Below are positions 43,966 through 52,405 of a DNA stretch of 64,000 nucleotides, in pieces. The translations under genes were made by a program, and so were the position numbers. The notes under the pieces are model-generated. The model was not told the origin of the DNA, did no database searches, and saw nothing but the letters and a program-made list of their open reading frames with translations. The stretch is from Paraburkholderia phytofirmans OLGA172 (lineage in GTDB: Bacteria > Pseudomonadota > Gammaproteobacteria > Burkholderiales > Burkholderiaceae). The stretch is from assembly GCF_001634365.1 (NCBI RefSeq), contig NZ_CP014580.1:124001-188000 (forward strand), written 5' to 3'. Every line of letters starts with the position of its first letter. Within the stretch, counting starts at the first letter, position 1.

Positions 43966-45102
43966 ATGGATTATGCAACCCTCAAAGTGATCTGGTGGGT
44001 ATTGATCGGCGTGCTGCTGATCGGTTTTGCCCTCACCGACGGTTTCGACATGGGCGCCGCCATCCTGCTGCCGTTCATCGCGAAGACCGACTCGGAGCGG
44101 CGCATCGTCGTGAATACGGTCGGCGCGACCTGGGAAGGCAACCAGGTCTGGTTCATCACCGCGGGCGGCGCGATGTTCGCCGCATGGCCGCTCGTCTACG
44201 CAGCGTCGTTCTCGGGCTTCTATTTCGCGATGCTGCTGGTGCTGTTCTCGCTGTTCTTCCGCCCGGTGGGCTTCGACTACCGCAGCAAGCGCGAGGATCC
44301 GCGCTGGCGTAATACGTGGGACTGGGCGCTGTTCCTCGGCGGATTTGTGCCGGCGCTGGTGATCGGTGTCGCGTTCGGCAATCTGCTGCAAGGCGTGCCG
44401 TTCTCGTTCGATACCGACCTGCGCGTCACCTACCACGGCGGTTTCTTTGCGTTGCTCAACCCGTTCGCCGTGTTGTGCGGGCTCGTCAGCGTGTCGATGC
44501 TGGCCGCGCACGGCGCGGCTTTCGTGAAGATGAAGACCGACGGGGTGATTGCCCGCCGCGCCTCGATAGCGTTGCGCATTGCGTCGCTTGCCGGGGTGGT
44601 GTTGTTTCTGATTGCCGGCGTGCTGATCGCAACCATGATCGGCGGCTATCGGATCGTCGACGCGGCGCCGTTCGACACGGTTGCCAACCCGCTGCTGAAG
44701 AACGTGATCGGCGCGCCCGGCCTGTGGCTCACCAACTACTCCACCTATCCGTGGATGATCGCGGCGCCAGTGATCGGCGTGCTTGGCGGCGTGCTGGCGT
44801 TGGTGCTCGCCAGCTCGCGCTTTGAAAAGAGCGTGTTTATTTCGACCGGGTTGATGATCGTTGGCGTGATCCTGACGGCGGGCTTCTCGATGTTTCCGTT
44901 CATCATGCCGTCGTCGCTCGACGAACGCAGCAGCCTCACGGTGTGGGATTCGACCTCGAGCCGGATGACGCTGCAGATCATGCTGATCGCCGTCATCATC
45001 TTCCTGCCCATCGTGCTGATCTACACGAGCTGGGTGTACCGCGTGATGCGCGGCAAGGTCACGGCGGCCGCCCTCGAAGAGAACAGCCACTCGATGTATT
45101 GA
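43966..45102 (+). CDS. cydB: Cytochrome bd ubiquinol oxidase subunit II
   Basis: This 378-residue membrane protein has about eight or nine hydrophobic helices. The family start is visible ([20 protein letters not shown], then [20 protein letters not shown]), along with the conserved [20 protein letters not shown]. The C-terminal [20 protein letters not shown] precedes the last helix. It pairs with CydA to form the bd oxidase core. It follows cydA by 54 bases and precedes cydX in the same operon. Confidence 0.96.
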   Translation: MDYATLKVIWWVLIGVLLIGFALTDGFDMGAAILLPFIAKTDSERRIVVNTVGATWEGNQVWFITAGGAMFAAWPLVYAASFSGFYFAMLLVLFSLFFRPVGFDYRSKREDPRWRNTWDWALFLGGFVPALVIGVAFGNLLQGVPFSFDTDLRVTYHGGFFALLNPFAVLCGLVSVSMLAAHGAAFVKMKTDGVIARRASIALRIASLAGVVLFLIAGVLIATMIGGYRIVDAAPFDTVANPLLKNVIGAPGLWLTNYSTYPWMIAAPVIGVLGGVLALVLASSRFEKSVFISTGLMIVGVILTAGFSMFPFIMPSSLDERSSLTVWDSTSSRMTLQIMLIAVIIFLPIVLIYTSWVYRVMRGKVTAAALEENSHSMY

Positions 45103-45155
45103 GGCGTTCCGGACATCGCGTCGCGCACGTCACTAACCAGACATCAAAGGAGCAC

Positions 45156-45290
45156 ATGATGTGGTATTTCAGCTGGATTCTTGGCATTGGTGTGGCACTT
45201 TCGTTCGGCATTATCAACGTGATGTGGCTGGAATCGCGTCGTTTCGATGAAACGGCCGCGCCGCATCCAGCGCCTGCGCCACGGCGATGA
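45156..45290 (+). CDS. cydX: Cytochrome bd oxidase small subunit CydX
   Basis: The gene encodes a 44-residue single-helix protein, MMWYFSWILGIGVALSFGII followed by NVMWLESRRFDE. The WYFSWILG start and the conserved Trp-Leu-Glu are diagnostic of CydX. AAAGGAG lies 5-10 bases upstream. It stabilises the CydAB hemes. With cydP, cydA and cydB this makes a complete oxidase operon. Confidence 0.93.
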   Translation: MMWYFSWILGIGVALSFGIINVMWLESRRFDETAAPHPAPAPRR

Positions 45291-45368
45291 TCTGAAGCCG
45301 CGCCAGAAGCGCGGCCAACCGACTCTCGCAGCTAAGCTGCCGCGCGCGAATAGGCGCCCGTGACTCGC

Positions 45369-45382
45369 TTGACTCAGATCAA
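45369..45382. promoter_or_regulatory. Near-consensus ANR box upstream of phaC operon
   Basis: TTGACTCAGATCAA has one change from consensus. TACAGT (45404-45409), a good -10, begins exactly 21 bases after the box. The phaC ATG is at 45621, leaving a leader of about 200 bases. Confidence 0.65.
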
Positions 45383-45620
45383 TCGCGGCGGCCATCGGAA
45401 AGCTACAGTCCTCTACGGAAGCGCTTGCTGCTGCGCACAATCCAGACGGAGGCGCCGCAACAAAGTGCATCAAATCCGTGCACTGAAACACACTTCGCCG
45501 TCGGCACCCTGCGTGCCGTGGAGGTTGTCGCACCGGAGGTGCGTTCTATGCCAGAAGCGAGCGCGCCGACACAGCCGTTTCATTGTAAGCCAAGCGCCGT
45601 AGAACCCTGAGGAACCTGAA

Positions 45621-47411
45621 ATGGACACCCGCGCCACGCCGGCCATCGCTGAAAATCCCGCGTTTTTTGACAGACCTGCGGTTTCCACCGCCACCGAATC
45701 CTTTCGTGCGCTCGATCATGCGAAAGAAGCCATGATCGCGCGCATGACCGGGGGTCTGTCGCCCGCGTCACTACGAGCAGCGCTTGCCGACTGGCTCATT
45801 CATCTCGCGGCGGCGCCTGGCAAGCAACTGGAACTGGCGTCGCTGTGCGCCCAGAACGCGCAGCGCATCACTGAATACATGGTTCGGACCGCGCTCGGTT
45901 GCTACGCCAAGCTGTTGGCAGAACCGTCTGCAGGCGATAGCCGGTTTCTCGCCGAATCATGGCAAACCGAACCTTACCGGTTCTGGCAACAGGCCTTTCT
46001 GTTGACCGAACAATGGTGGAATGTCGCCACCCGTGACGTGCCGGGCACAACTCACCATCATGAGGACGTGGTGTCGTTCAGCGCCCGCCAGTTGCTCGAT
46101 ATGGTCGCGCCGACGAATTTCCCGTTCACCAATCCCGAGGTCTCGCAGCGCGCCGCTTCGACGCTCGGCGTGAGCCTTATCGACGGGGTGCGCAACGCGC
46201 TCGAAGACGCGTCCCGGCAGGCGGGCGGCCAGCCGCCGATAGGACTCGATCAGTTCAAGGTCGGGGTCAATCTCGCCGCCACGCCCGGCAAGGTCGTGTT
46301 TCGCAATCACCTGATCGAACTCATTCAGTACAGCCCCGTCACCAGCACGGTGCTGGCCGAGCCGGTCCTGATCGTGCCGGCGTGGATCATGAAGTACTAC
46401 ATCCTGGATCTCTCCCCGCACAACTCGCTGATTCGCTATCTGGTCGAACAGGGACACACGGTGTTCTGCATCTCATGGCGCAACGTGGATGCCGAAGACC
46501 GCGAACTCGGCCTCGATGATTATCGGCAACTCGGCGTGATGGAGGCGCTCGACGCCGTCTCAAGCATCGTCCCGGACAGCAAGATTCATGCGACTGGCTA
46601 TTGCCTCGGCGGCACCTTGCTGTCGATTGCCGCGGCAGCGATGGCGGGGTCGGGCGACGACCGGCTGGCATCGGTCACGTTATTTGCCGCGCAAACAGAT
46701 TTCACCGAGCCAGGCGAGTTGCAGCTTTTCATCGACGACAGCGAAGTGTATTTCCTCGAAAGCATGATGTGGTCGCAGGGCTATCTTTCCGCCGATCAGA
46801 TGTCGGGGGCATTCCAGCTATTGCAATCAAACGACCTCATCTGGTCGCGCATTGTCCACGACTATTTGCTGGGCGAGCGCGCACCGATGATCGATCTGAT
46901 GGCATGGAACGCCGATACCACGCGCATGCCGTACCGGATGCATTCCGAGTACCTGCGCCGCCTCTTCCTGAACAACGATCTGGCGTGCGGCCGGTATGAA
47001 GTCGACGGCCGTCTGCTATCGATCCGCAACATTCGCGCGCCGCTGTTCGTGGTTTCGACGGAGCGCGACCATATCGCGCCGTGGCATTCGGTCTACAAGA
47101 TCCACAACCTGTCGGATACCGAAATTACGTTCGTTCTCACCAGTGGCGGCCACAATGCCGGGATCGTCAGCGAGCCAGGGCACGCACATCGCTATTTCCG
47201 GATCCATCGCACTGCCGCGGACGATCTGCGCGTGAGCGCTGACGAATGGCTCGCTGCGAGTGCATCGCAGCAAGGCTCATGGTGGCCCGCGTGGGCCGAC
47301 TGGCTGAAGGCTCTTTCAAGCCCGCAGCGCGTCGCGCCACCCGTTGCCGCGTCCGATGCGCACGGAGGACCACTCGGCGATGCGCCCGGCACCTATGTCT
47401 TCCAGCACTGA
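45621..47411 (+). CDS. phaC: Polyhydroxyalkanoate synthase (PhaC family)
   Basis: This 596-residue enzyme has the PhaC N-terminal domain (RFWQQAFLLTEQWWNVATRD) and an alpha/beta-hydrolase core with the lipase-like box HATGYCLGGTLLSIAA, whose Cys (about residue 328) carries the growing chain. The catalytic Asp is in VVSTERDHIAPWHSVYKI and the His in LTSGGHNAGIVSEPGHA. It polymerises 3-hydroxyacyl-CoA, storing carbon and reductant. It is the first gene of an operon with maoC/pta, ackA and fabI, and is probably under ANR control. It is likely an accessory synthase, since no phaA or phaB accompanies it. Ribosome-binding site GAGGAAC precedes the start. Confidence 0.92.
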   Translation: MDTRATPAIAENPAFFDRPAVSTATESFRALDHAKEAMIARMTGGLSPASLRAALADWLIHLAAAPGKQLELASLCAQNAQRITEYMVRTALGCYAKLLAEPSAGDSRFLAESWQTEPYRFWQQAFLLTEQWWNVATRDVPGTTHHHEDVVSFSARQLLDMVAPTNFPFTNPEVSQRAASTLGVSLIDGVRNALEDASRQAGGQPPIGLDQFKVGVNLAATPGKVVFRNHLIELIQYSPVTSTVLAEPVLIVPAWIMKYYILDLSPHNSLIRYLVEQGHTVFCISWRNVDAEDRELGLDDYRQLGVMEALDAVSSIVPDSKIHATGYCLGGTLLSIAAAAMAGSGDDRLASVTLFAAQTDFTEPGELQLFIDDSEVYFLESMMWSQGYLSADQMSGAFQLLQSNDLIWSRIVHDYLLGERAPMIDLMAWNADTTRMPYRMHSEYLRRLFLNNDLACGRYEVDGRLLSIRNIRAPLFVVSTERDHIAPWHSVYKIHNLSDTEITFVLTSGGHNAGIVSEPGHAHRYFRIHRTAADDLRVSADEWLAASASQQGSWWPAWADWLKALSSPQRVAPPVAASDAHGGPLGDAPGTYVFQH

Positions 47412-47420
47412 GGGGCTCAA

Positions 47421-48824
47421 ATGAACGACATCCTGTTGCGCAATCGAACCTTCGACCAGCTTGAAATCGGCGAGTCCGCTTCGCTCGTCAGGCTAGCCGA
47501 GCAAACCGACATCGACCTGTTTGCCGCCATGTCAGGCGATGTCAATCCGGCCCATACCGACGCCATCTTTGCATCGGGCGATCTGTTCGGGCACGTGGTC
47601 GTGCAGGGGATGTGGACAGCCAGCCTCATTTCGGCCGTGCTCGGCACGAAACTGCCAGGTCCCGGCACCATCTACCTCGATCAGAATCTGCAGTTCAAGC
47701 GTCCGGTCGTGCCAGGCGATGTCATCACCACCACGGTTACCGTGAAGGAGAAACGCGTCGAGAAGCACATCGTCCTGCTCGATACACGCTGCACCAACCA
47801 GAAGGGCCAGGAGGTGCTGCTCGGCACCGCCACCGTGATCGCGCCGAGTACGCCGGTCGCCTGGGCGCAAACGCTCCGTCCGGATATCGCGGTGCGCCGT
47901 CACGACCGGTATGAGGCATTCATCCGCAACGCCCGATCAAGTCCCGCGCTACGCACGGCGATTGTGCATCCGTGTTCGGTGGATGCGATCAGGGCCGCTA
48001 TCGAGGCACGTGACGAAGGCTTGCTCGATCCGCTGCTGATTGGGCCGGAAGCCAGGATCCGTGCCGCCGCTGAGGCTGCTCACATCAGCCTCGAGGGTGT
48101 AACGATCGAAGCCGTCGAGCACAGCCATGCAGCTGCTGCCCGCGCGGTCGAACTGGGCGCCGCTGGCAAGGTCGACGCGTTGATGAAAGGCAGCCTCCAC
48201 ACTGACGAACTGCTTTCCGCAGTGGTTGCATCATCGTCGAACCTGCGAACTGGACGAAGGATCAGTCACGCGTATGCGATGGACGTGCCGGCGTATTCGA
48301 AGCCGCTGATCGTCACCGATGCGGCCATCAACATTGCACCGTCGCTGGAACAGAAACGCGATATCTGCCAGAACGCGATCGACCTTTTGCATGTGCTGGG
48401 CGTTGAAGTGCCGCGCGTCGCCGTGCTGGCCGCTGAGGAAACGGTTAACCCCAGAATGCCGACGACTCTCGACGCCGCCGCCCTCACTGTGATGGCCGCG
48501 CGCGGACAAATCACCGGTGCCCTGGTCGACGGGCCGCTCGCCTTCGACAATGCGATCAGCCTCGCCGCAGCACAAGTCAAGGGCATCAACTCGCCCGTGG
48601 CCGGTCAGGCTGACATACTGCTCGTCCCCGATCTGGAAGCCGGCAACATGCTGGCCAAGCAATTGATGTACTTCGCCGGCGCCGACGGCGCTGGCATTGT
48701 GCTTGGCGCGCGTATTCCGATCATCCTGACCAGCCGTGCCGACACCCTGCGAGGACGCCTGGCTTCCGCCGCCCTCGCCAAGCTAGTCGCCAGGCATACC
48801 CGCGGAGGGCCGGTCCGATCATGA
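47421..48824 (+). CDS. Bifunctional MaoC-like hydratase / phosphate acetyltransferase
   Basis: This is a 467-residue fusion. Residues about 10-150 are a MaoC/hot-dog domain with the dehydratase signature (FAAMSGDVNPAHTDAIFASG, then LFGHVVVQGMWTASLISAVL). Residues about 160-465 are a phosphate acetyl/butyryltransferase domain (PLLIGPEARIRAAAEAAHIS; DALMKGSLHTDELLSAVVAS; QADILLVPDLEAGNMLAKQL). The transferase half converts acyl-CoA to acyl-phosphate for AckA. The hydratase half may supply or drain (R)-3-hydroxyacyl-CoA near PhaC. The gene starts ten bases after phaC and overlaps ackA by ATGA. Confidence 0.92.
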   Translation: MNDILLRNRTFDQLEIGESASLVRLAEQTDIDLFAAMSGDVNPAHTDAIFASGDLFGHVVVQGMWTASLISAVLGTKLPGPGTIYLDQNLQFKRPVVPGDVITTTVTVKEKRVEKHIVLLDTRCTNQKGQEVLLGTATVIAPSTPVAWAQTLRPDIAVRRHDRYEAFIRNARSSPALRTAIVHPCSVDAIRAAIEARDEGLLDPLLIGPEARIRAAAEAAHISLEGVTIEAVEHSHAAAARAVELGAAGKVDALMKGSLHTDELLSAVVASSSNLRTGRRISHAYAMDVPAYSKPLIVTDAAINIAPSLEQKRDICQNAIDLLHVLGVEVPRVAVLAAEETVNPRMPTTLDAAALTVMAARGQITGALVDGPLAFDNAISLAAAQVKGINSPVAGQADILLVPDLEAGNMLAKQLMYFAGADGAGIVLGARIPIILTSRADTLRGRLASAALAKLVARHTRGGPVRS

Positions 48825-49957
48825 GCACCCCACTCCTGCTTACATTCAACCCGGGCTCGTCGACGATCAAGATCGGGCTGTTCAGCGTCACCGCGGGTGA
48901 AGCCACGAGAATCGGCCAGGGCATGATCGATTTCCGGCAGCAGCCGCTGCGGCTCCATCTCAGCAATGGCAGCAAAACCGGCGAGATTCCCCTGAAAGCG
49001 GCTGTCACCGAAGATCTGCACGACGTCCTTGACGAGACATTGGGATGGTTTGCCACGCACTTCCCGCTCGACGATCTCGTTTCGGTCGGCCATCGTGTCG
49101 TGCACGGCGGCGATCGCTTTGCCGGACCCGTTGCAATCGACGGCGACACGCTCACCGCCATCGCCGAGCTCGTGCCACTCGCGCCGTTGCATCAACCGCA
49201 GAGTGTCCGGCTCATCCGCGCCATCCGGCATCTGCGGCCCCATCTCGTTCAGTCGGCATCCTTCGACACCGCGTTTCACCGCACGCAGACAGATCTCGTG
49301 CGCCGCTTTGCCATTCCGCGCGAGTTTTTCGACAAGGGTGTCAAGCGTTATGGCTTTCATGGCCTCTCCTATCAGTTCGTGATCGGCCAGCTCGCCCGTC
49401 AGTTCCCGCAACTCGCCCGCGGCAAGGTCGTCGCGGCGCACCTGGGCAGCGGTGCGAGCCTGTGCGCCTTCGAAGCTGGCAAGAGTTGCGACACGAGCAT
49501 GGGCTTCTCGACGCTCGACGGCATTCCGATGGCCACCCGCTGCGGCGCACTCGACGCCGGTGTCGTGCTGCACCTGGTTGAACAGCAGGGCCTCGGCATC
49601 AAGGAGGTCGAAAAAATGCTGTATGAGAAGTCCGGCTTGCTCGGCGTCTCGGGTATCAGCGCCGATAGCCGTGAACTGCAGGCCAGTGACCGGCCCGAGG
49701 CTCGCGAAGCACTGGCGCTGTTCGCGTTTCGTGTTGCGGGCGAGACTGCGCGGCTCGCGACCAGCCTCGGCGGTCTGGATAGCCTCGTGTTCACGGCGGG
49801 AATCGGCGAACATCAGCCAGAGACACGCCGCGCCGTCTGCGAGCGGCTCGCGTGGTTAGATATCGAACTCGATCCCCAAGCGAACAACGGCAACGCACGT
49901 CTCATCAGCAGCGCCCGCAGCCGGGTAGCCGCATCTCGTTATACAGAAGTGTCGTAG
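48821..49957 (+). pseudogene. ackA: Acetate kinase, 3' end interrupted by IS4-family element
   Basis: The gene starts in an ATGA overlap with the maoC/pta stop. The ASKHA-fold kinase landmarks are intact: LLTFNPGSSTIKIGLFSV, VSVGHRVVHGGDRF, RYGFHGLSYQFV, VAAHLGSGASLCAFEAGKSC, DTSMGFSTLDGIPMATRCGA and FTAGIGEHQPETR. Native sequence ends at 49931 (codon 370), where the element inserts; the frame then reads eight foreign codons (SRYTEVS region) to 49957. Restoring the tail at 51404-51486 gives 397 residues, the normal AckA length. About 27 C-terminal residues are lost, so activity is doubtful. Confidence 0.93.
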
Positions 49958-51394
49958 CCGTCGCGCAAGATCTGGATGGTGCTCACAGCATCCATGACTC
50001 GCTGCATGCCAATCCACAACGTCTTCGCGCCCGGTTCACCATCGCTCTTGCGCCCGAGGAATCCACCCAGTGACGCGATCATCCGTATCATCTGGTTCAG
50101 TGTCGGTGGTTTTTTCGGACGCGCCTTCTTGCAGAGCACGTGAGCACCATGTATCTCGTCAGCCGCGAAGAATAGCGACGCGTTTAGCTCCGGACACGTT
50201 CTGCCCACACGCATGAGCCGTGCAATACGCCACGATACGACCATGTACAGCGCAAGTGCCTTCTCTACCCGTTCCATCTGCGAGAGCTGCAGCGCCTCAA
50301 CCCGGCAGGCGTTCTTCAGGACATTGAAGAACATTTCTATTTCCCATCTCGCGCGGTACCAGTCGATGAGTTCGATGAGCGCATCCGCATCACCCGCTTC
50401 GCGGTTGGTCACAAGACGCCAGATGACTGGCTTTACGCCCGCTGGCGCATCCACCTCATACGCCTCGACGCAGGTGAGCGTGACGCTGACGCGACCGGGC
50501 AGCGTAATGCGCTGGCTGCGCAGTTCCTGCTTCACTTCACGTGCCTTCTGGCCACTGCGCCCGGGCAGCACGAAACTGATACGGCCGAGCACGTTACCCG
50601 CGTGCACCTTGTCCCACAGCTTTTCTTCGTCCTTCAAGGCACGGTTGTGCTGCGAGCGGATCAGCCAGTCCGCCGGTTCACCCAATTCCTGCGCACGCTG
50701 CATGAGCGCCGCGATGTCGCCTTCACGATCGGCCACATACACCAGCCGCGCGTCTGGCAGGGCCCGTGCCTGTTCGGCCACGATCTCATAGCTTTCGATC
50801 CACCGCGCACTTTCCCTGACTCCGCCACGCCTGCCGTTTGCATCGCGTGACTCGCGCGCCCACATCCAGGCATTCATCACACCCAGCGGCTCCCGATCCG
50901 GTGTCACCGCATAAGTCGCGTGAAGATACATGCCCACCTGTGCTTCATAACTGAGTGGGCCGGCCCCTTCGATGTCCTGACCGTTAAAGTTCAGCTCTGT
51001 CGTATCGGCAATGCACAGCACCACCGGCAACGCTCCCATGCGCGCCGTGGTGCGATCCCAATGCGGCTGCATCATGTCGCGCCAGTCGATGCGCTCATTG
51101 CCTAGAAAGCGATATGCTGCCATCGTCTCGGCCCAGCCTTCGCACGCGCCCGGAATGCTGGCCGTGGGCCGGCTGGCAAACCGTTTGATCAGTTCCTTCG
51201 CGCGCCGGTCTCGCCGTGGATCGCCCAAATCCAGAGTCTCAAATTCTTCGTCCACCCATGCTCCCGCGTCGTTTCGGATCTTCATGCTGAAAATCCGAGA
51301 GTAAACGCGAAATCCGCATTGTTAACAACCCCCTTCCGGCTACTTTGCTATCCAACATCGTCTCCGGAACTGTCGATTTGTGTATAACGAGATG
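49932..51394. mobile_element. IS4-family insertion sequence (1463 bp) in ackA
   Basis: Ends CATCTCGTTATACA (49932-49945) and its reverse complement (51381-51394) are perfect 14-bp inverted repeats. The host 9-mer GGGTAGCCG is duplicated on both sides (49923-49931 and 51395-51403). The 9-bp duplication and a single transposase gene fit the IS50-like branch of IS4. The clean duplication marks a recent, undisturbed insertion. Confidence 0.95.
49939..51285 (-). CDS. IS4-family transposase (IS50-like)
   Basis: This 448-residue DDE transposase starts MKIRNDAGAWVDEEFETLDL and has an N-terminal DNA-binding domain (RDRRAKELIKRFASRPTASI). Catalytic residues are visible in LCIADTTELNFNGQDIEGAG (Asp), RLVYVADREGDIAALMQRAQ (Asp) and the YREK motif (IDWYRARWEIEMFFNVLKNA). 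The frame is intact and fills the element. It is transcribed against the host operon. Confidence 0.93.
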   Translation of the reverse strand: MKIRNDAGAWVDEEFETLDLGDPRRDRRAKELIKRFASRPTASIPGACEGWAETMAAYRFLGNERIDWRDMMQPHWDRTTARMGALPVVLCIADTTELNFNGQDIEGAGPLSYEAQVGMYLHATYAVTPDREPLGVMNAWMWARESRDANGRRGGVRESARWIESYEIVAEQARALPDARLVYVADREGDIAALMQRAQELGEPADWLIRSQHNRALKDEEKLWDKVHAGNVLGRISFVLPGRSGQKAREVKQELRSQRITLPGRVSVTLTCVEAYEVDAPAGVKPVIWRLVTNREAGDADALIELIDWYRARWEIEMFFNVLKNACRVEALQLSQMERVEKALALYMVVSWRIARLMRVGRTCPELNASLFFAADEIHGAHVLCKKARPKKPPTLNQMIRMIASLGGFLGRKSDGEPGAKTLWIGMQRVMDAVSTIQILRDGYDTSV

Positions 51395-51486
51395 GGGTAG
51401 CCGTGCTCGTGCTGCCAACCGACGAAGAGCAGATCATCGCCAACGAGGCGGTTTCGGTACTCCATCAGGAAGAGGCGAAAACATGA
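51395..51486 (+). pseudogene. ackA: Detached 3' end of ackA
   Basis: After the 9-bp target duplication, the sequence continues the ackA frame as VLVLPTDEEQIIANEAVSVL and then HQEEAKT before a stop at 51484-51486. This is the normal end of acetate kinase. It overlaps the fabI start (ATGA), showing that fabI was translationally coupled to ackA before the insertion. Confidence 0.93.
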
Positions 51487-52256
51487 AGCCGATCATCGAT
51501 CTGGCCGGCAAACGCGGACTGGTCGTCGGCATTGCCAACGAGCACAGCATCGCCACGGGCTGCGCCACCGTGTTTCGCGCGGCCGGCGCAGAGCTGGCGG
51601 TCACGTACCTGAACGACAAAGCCGAGCCGTTTGTGCGCCCTGTTGCACAGGCGCTTGAGTCGTGCATCGTTTTGCCCTGTGACGTGCGCATTCCCGGTCA
51701 ACTGGAAGCGGTATTCGAGCGGATCGAGAAAGACTGGGGGCGGCTCGACTTCGTACTCCATTCGATCGCCTTCGCGCCGGCCGGCGATCTGCACGCCAGC
51801 CTGGCTGACTGCTCGGCCGAAGGCTTCGCGCTCGCGATGGACGTTTCCTGCCACTCCTTCATCCGCATGGCCAGGCTCGCGCTGCCTCTCATGACAGATG
51901 GTGGAAGCCTGATGACGGTGAGCTTTTACGGCGCCGAGCGCGCAGTCGAACACTATAACGTCATGGGTCCTGTGAAGGCAGCACTCGAGTCGAGCGTGCG
52001 TTATCTCGCTGCCGACCTGGCGGCACGCCGTATTCATGTTCACGCCATTTCCGCCGGCGCAGTCAAGACACGTGCCGCGACCGGCATCGACCACTTCGAT
52101 GCATTGCTTGACGACGTTCGTGCGCACACGCCGGCGCAGCATCTCGTCACGATCGAGGAAATCGGCCGGATCGCGGCCGTCCTCGCGAGCGACGCAGGGA
52201 TGACCCTGACGGGCTCGACAATCTATGCAGATGGGGGCTTTCATGTGATGGCGTGA
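51483..52256 (+). CDS. fabI: Enoyl-[acyl-carrier-protein] reductase, FabI type
   Basis: The ATG at 51483 (MKPIIDLAGKRGLVVGIANE) overlaps the ackA stop and gives 257 residues. FabI features are the cofactor motif GLVVGIANEHSIATGCATVF, LDFVLHSIAFAPAGDLHASL, the active-site pair in YNVMGPVKAALESSVRYLAA (Tyr-x6-Lys), and the C-terminal GSTIYADGGFHVMA. It reduces enoyl-ACP (or enoyl-CoA) with NAD(P)H. In an operon with phaC, maoC/pta and ackA it is probably an alternative reductase for low-oxygen fatty-acid synthesis or reductant disposal. The IS4 insertion upstream may reduce its expression. Confidence 0.9.
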   Translation: MKPIIDLAGKRGLVVGIANEHSIATGCATVFRAAGAELAVTYLNDKAEPFVRPVAQALESCIVLPCDVRIPGQLEAVFERIEKDWGRLDFVLHSIAFAPAGDLHASLADCSAEGFALAMDVSCHSFIRMARLALPLMTDGGSLMTVSFYGAERAVEHYNVMGPVKAALESSVRYLAADLAARRIHVHAISAGAVKTRAATGIDHFDALLDDVRAHTPAQHLVTIEEIGRIAAVLASDAGMTLTGSTIYADGGFHVMA

Positions 52257-52405
52257 CCATGATGGACGAATTCGCCACCGCCCCCTTCCATGATCAGGGA
52301 ACTCACCTACCGCCTCAGGTGCCGGCACTAACGCCTCGCGCGCGCGTCATTGCCTTAATTGACTCTACAGGAACGCCCATACCTCGCTGAGGCGCCAGCG
52401 CCGCC

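Noticed and set aside
43834..45090. Long open frame (418 codons) on the minus strand opposite cydB
   Set aside because: Same reason: a low-complexity antisense translation of cydB.
48605..49813. Minus-strand open frame of 402 codons opposite ackA
   Set aside because: Antisense shadow; ackA motifs are clear on the plus strand.
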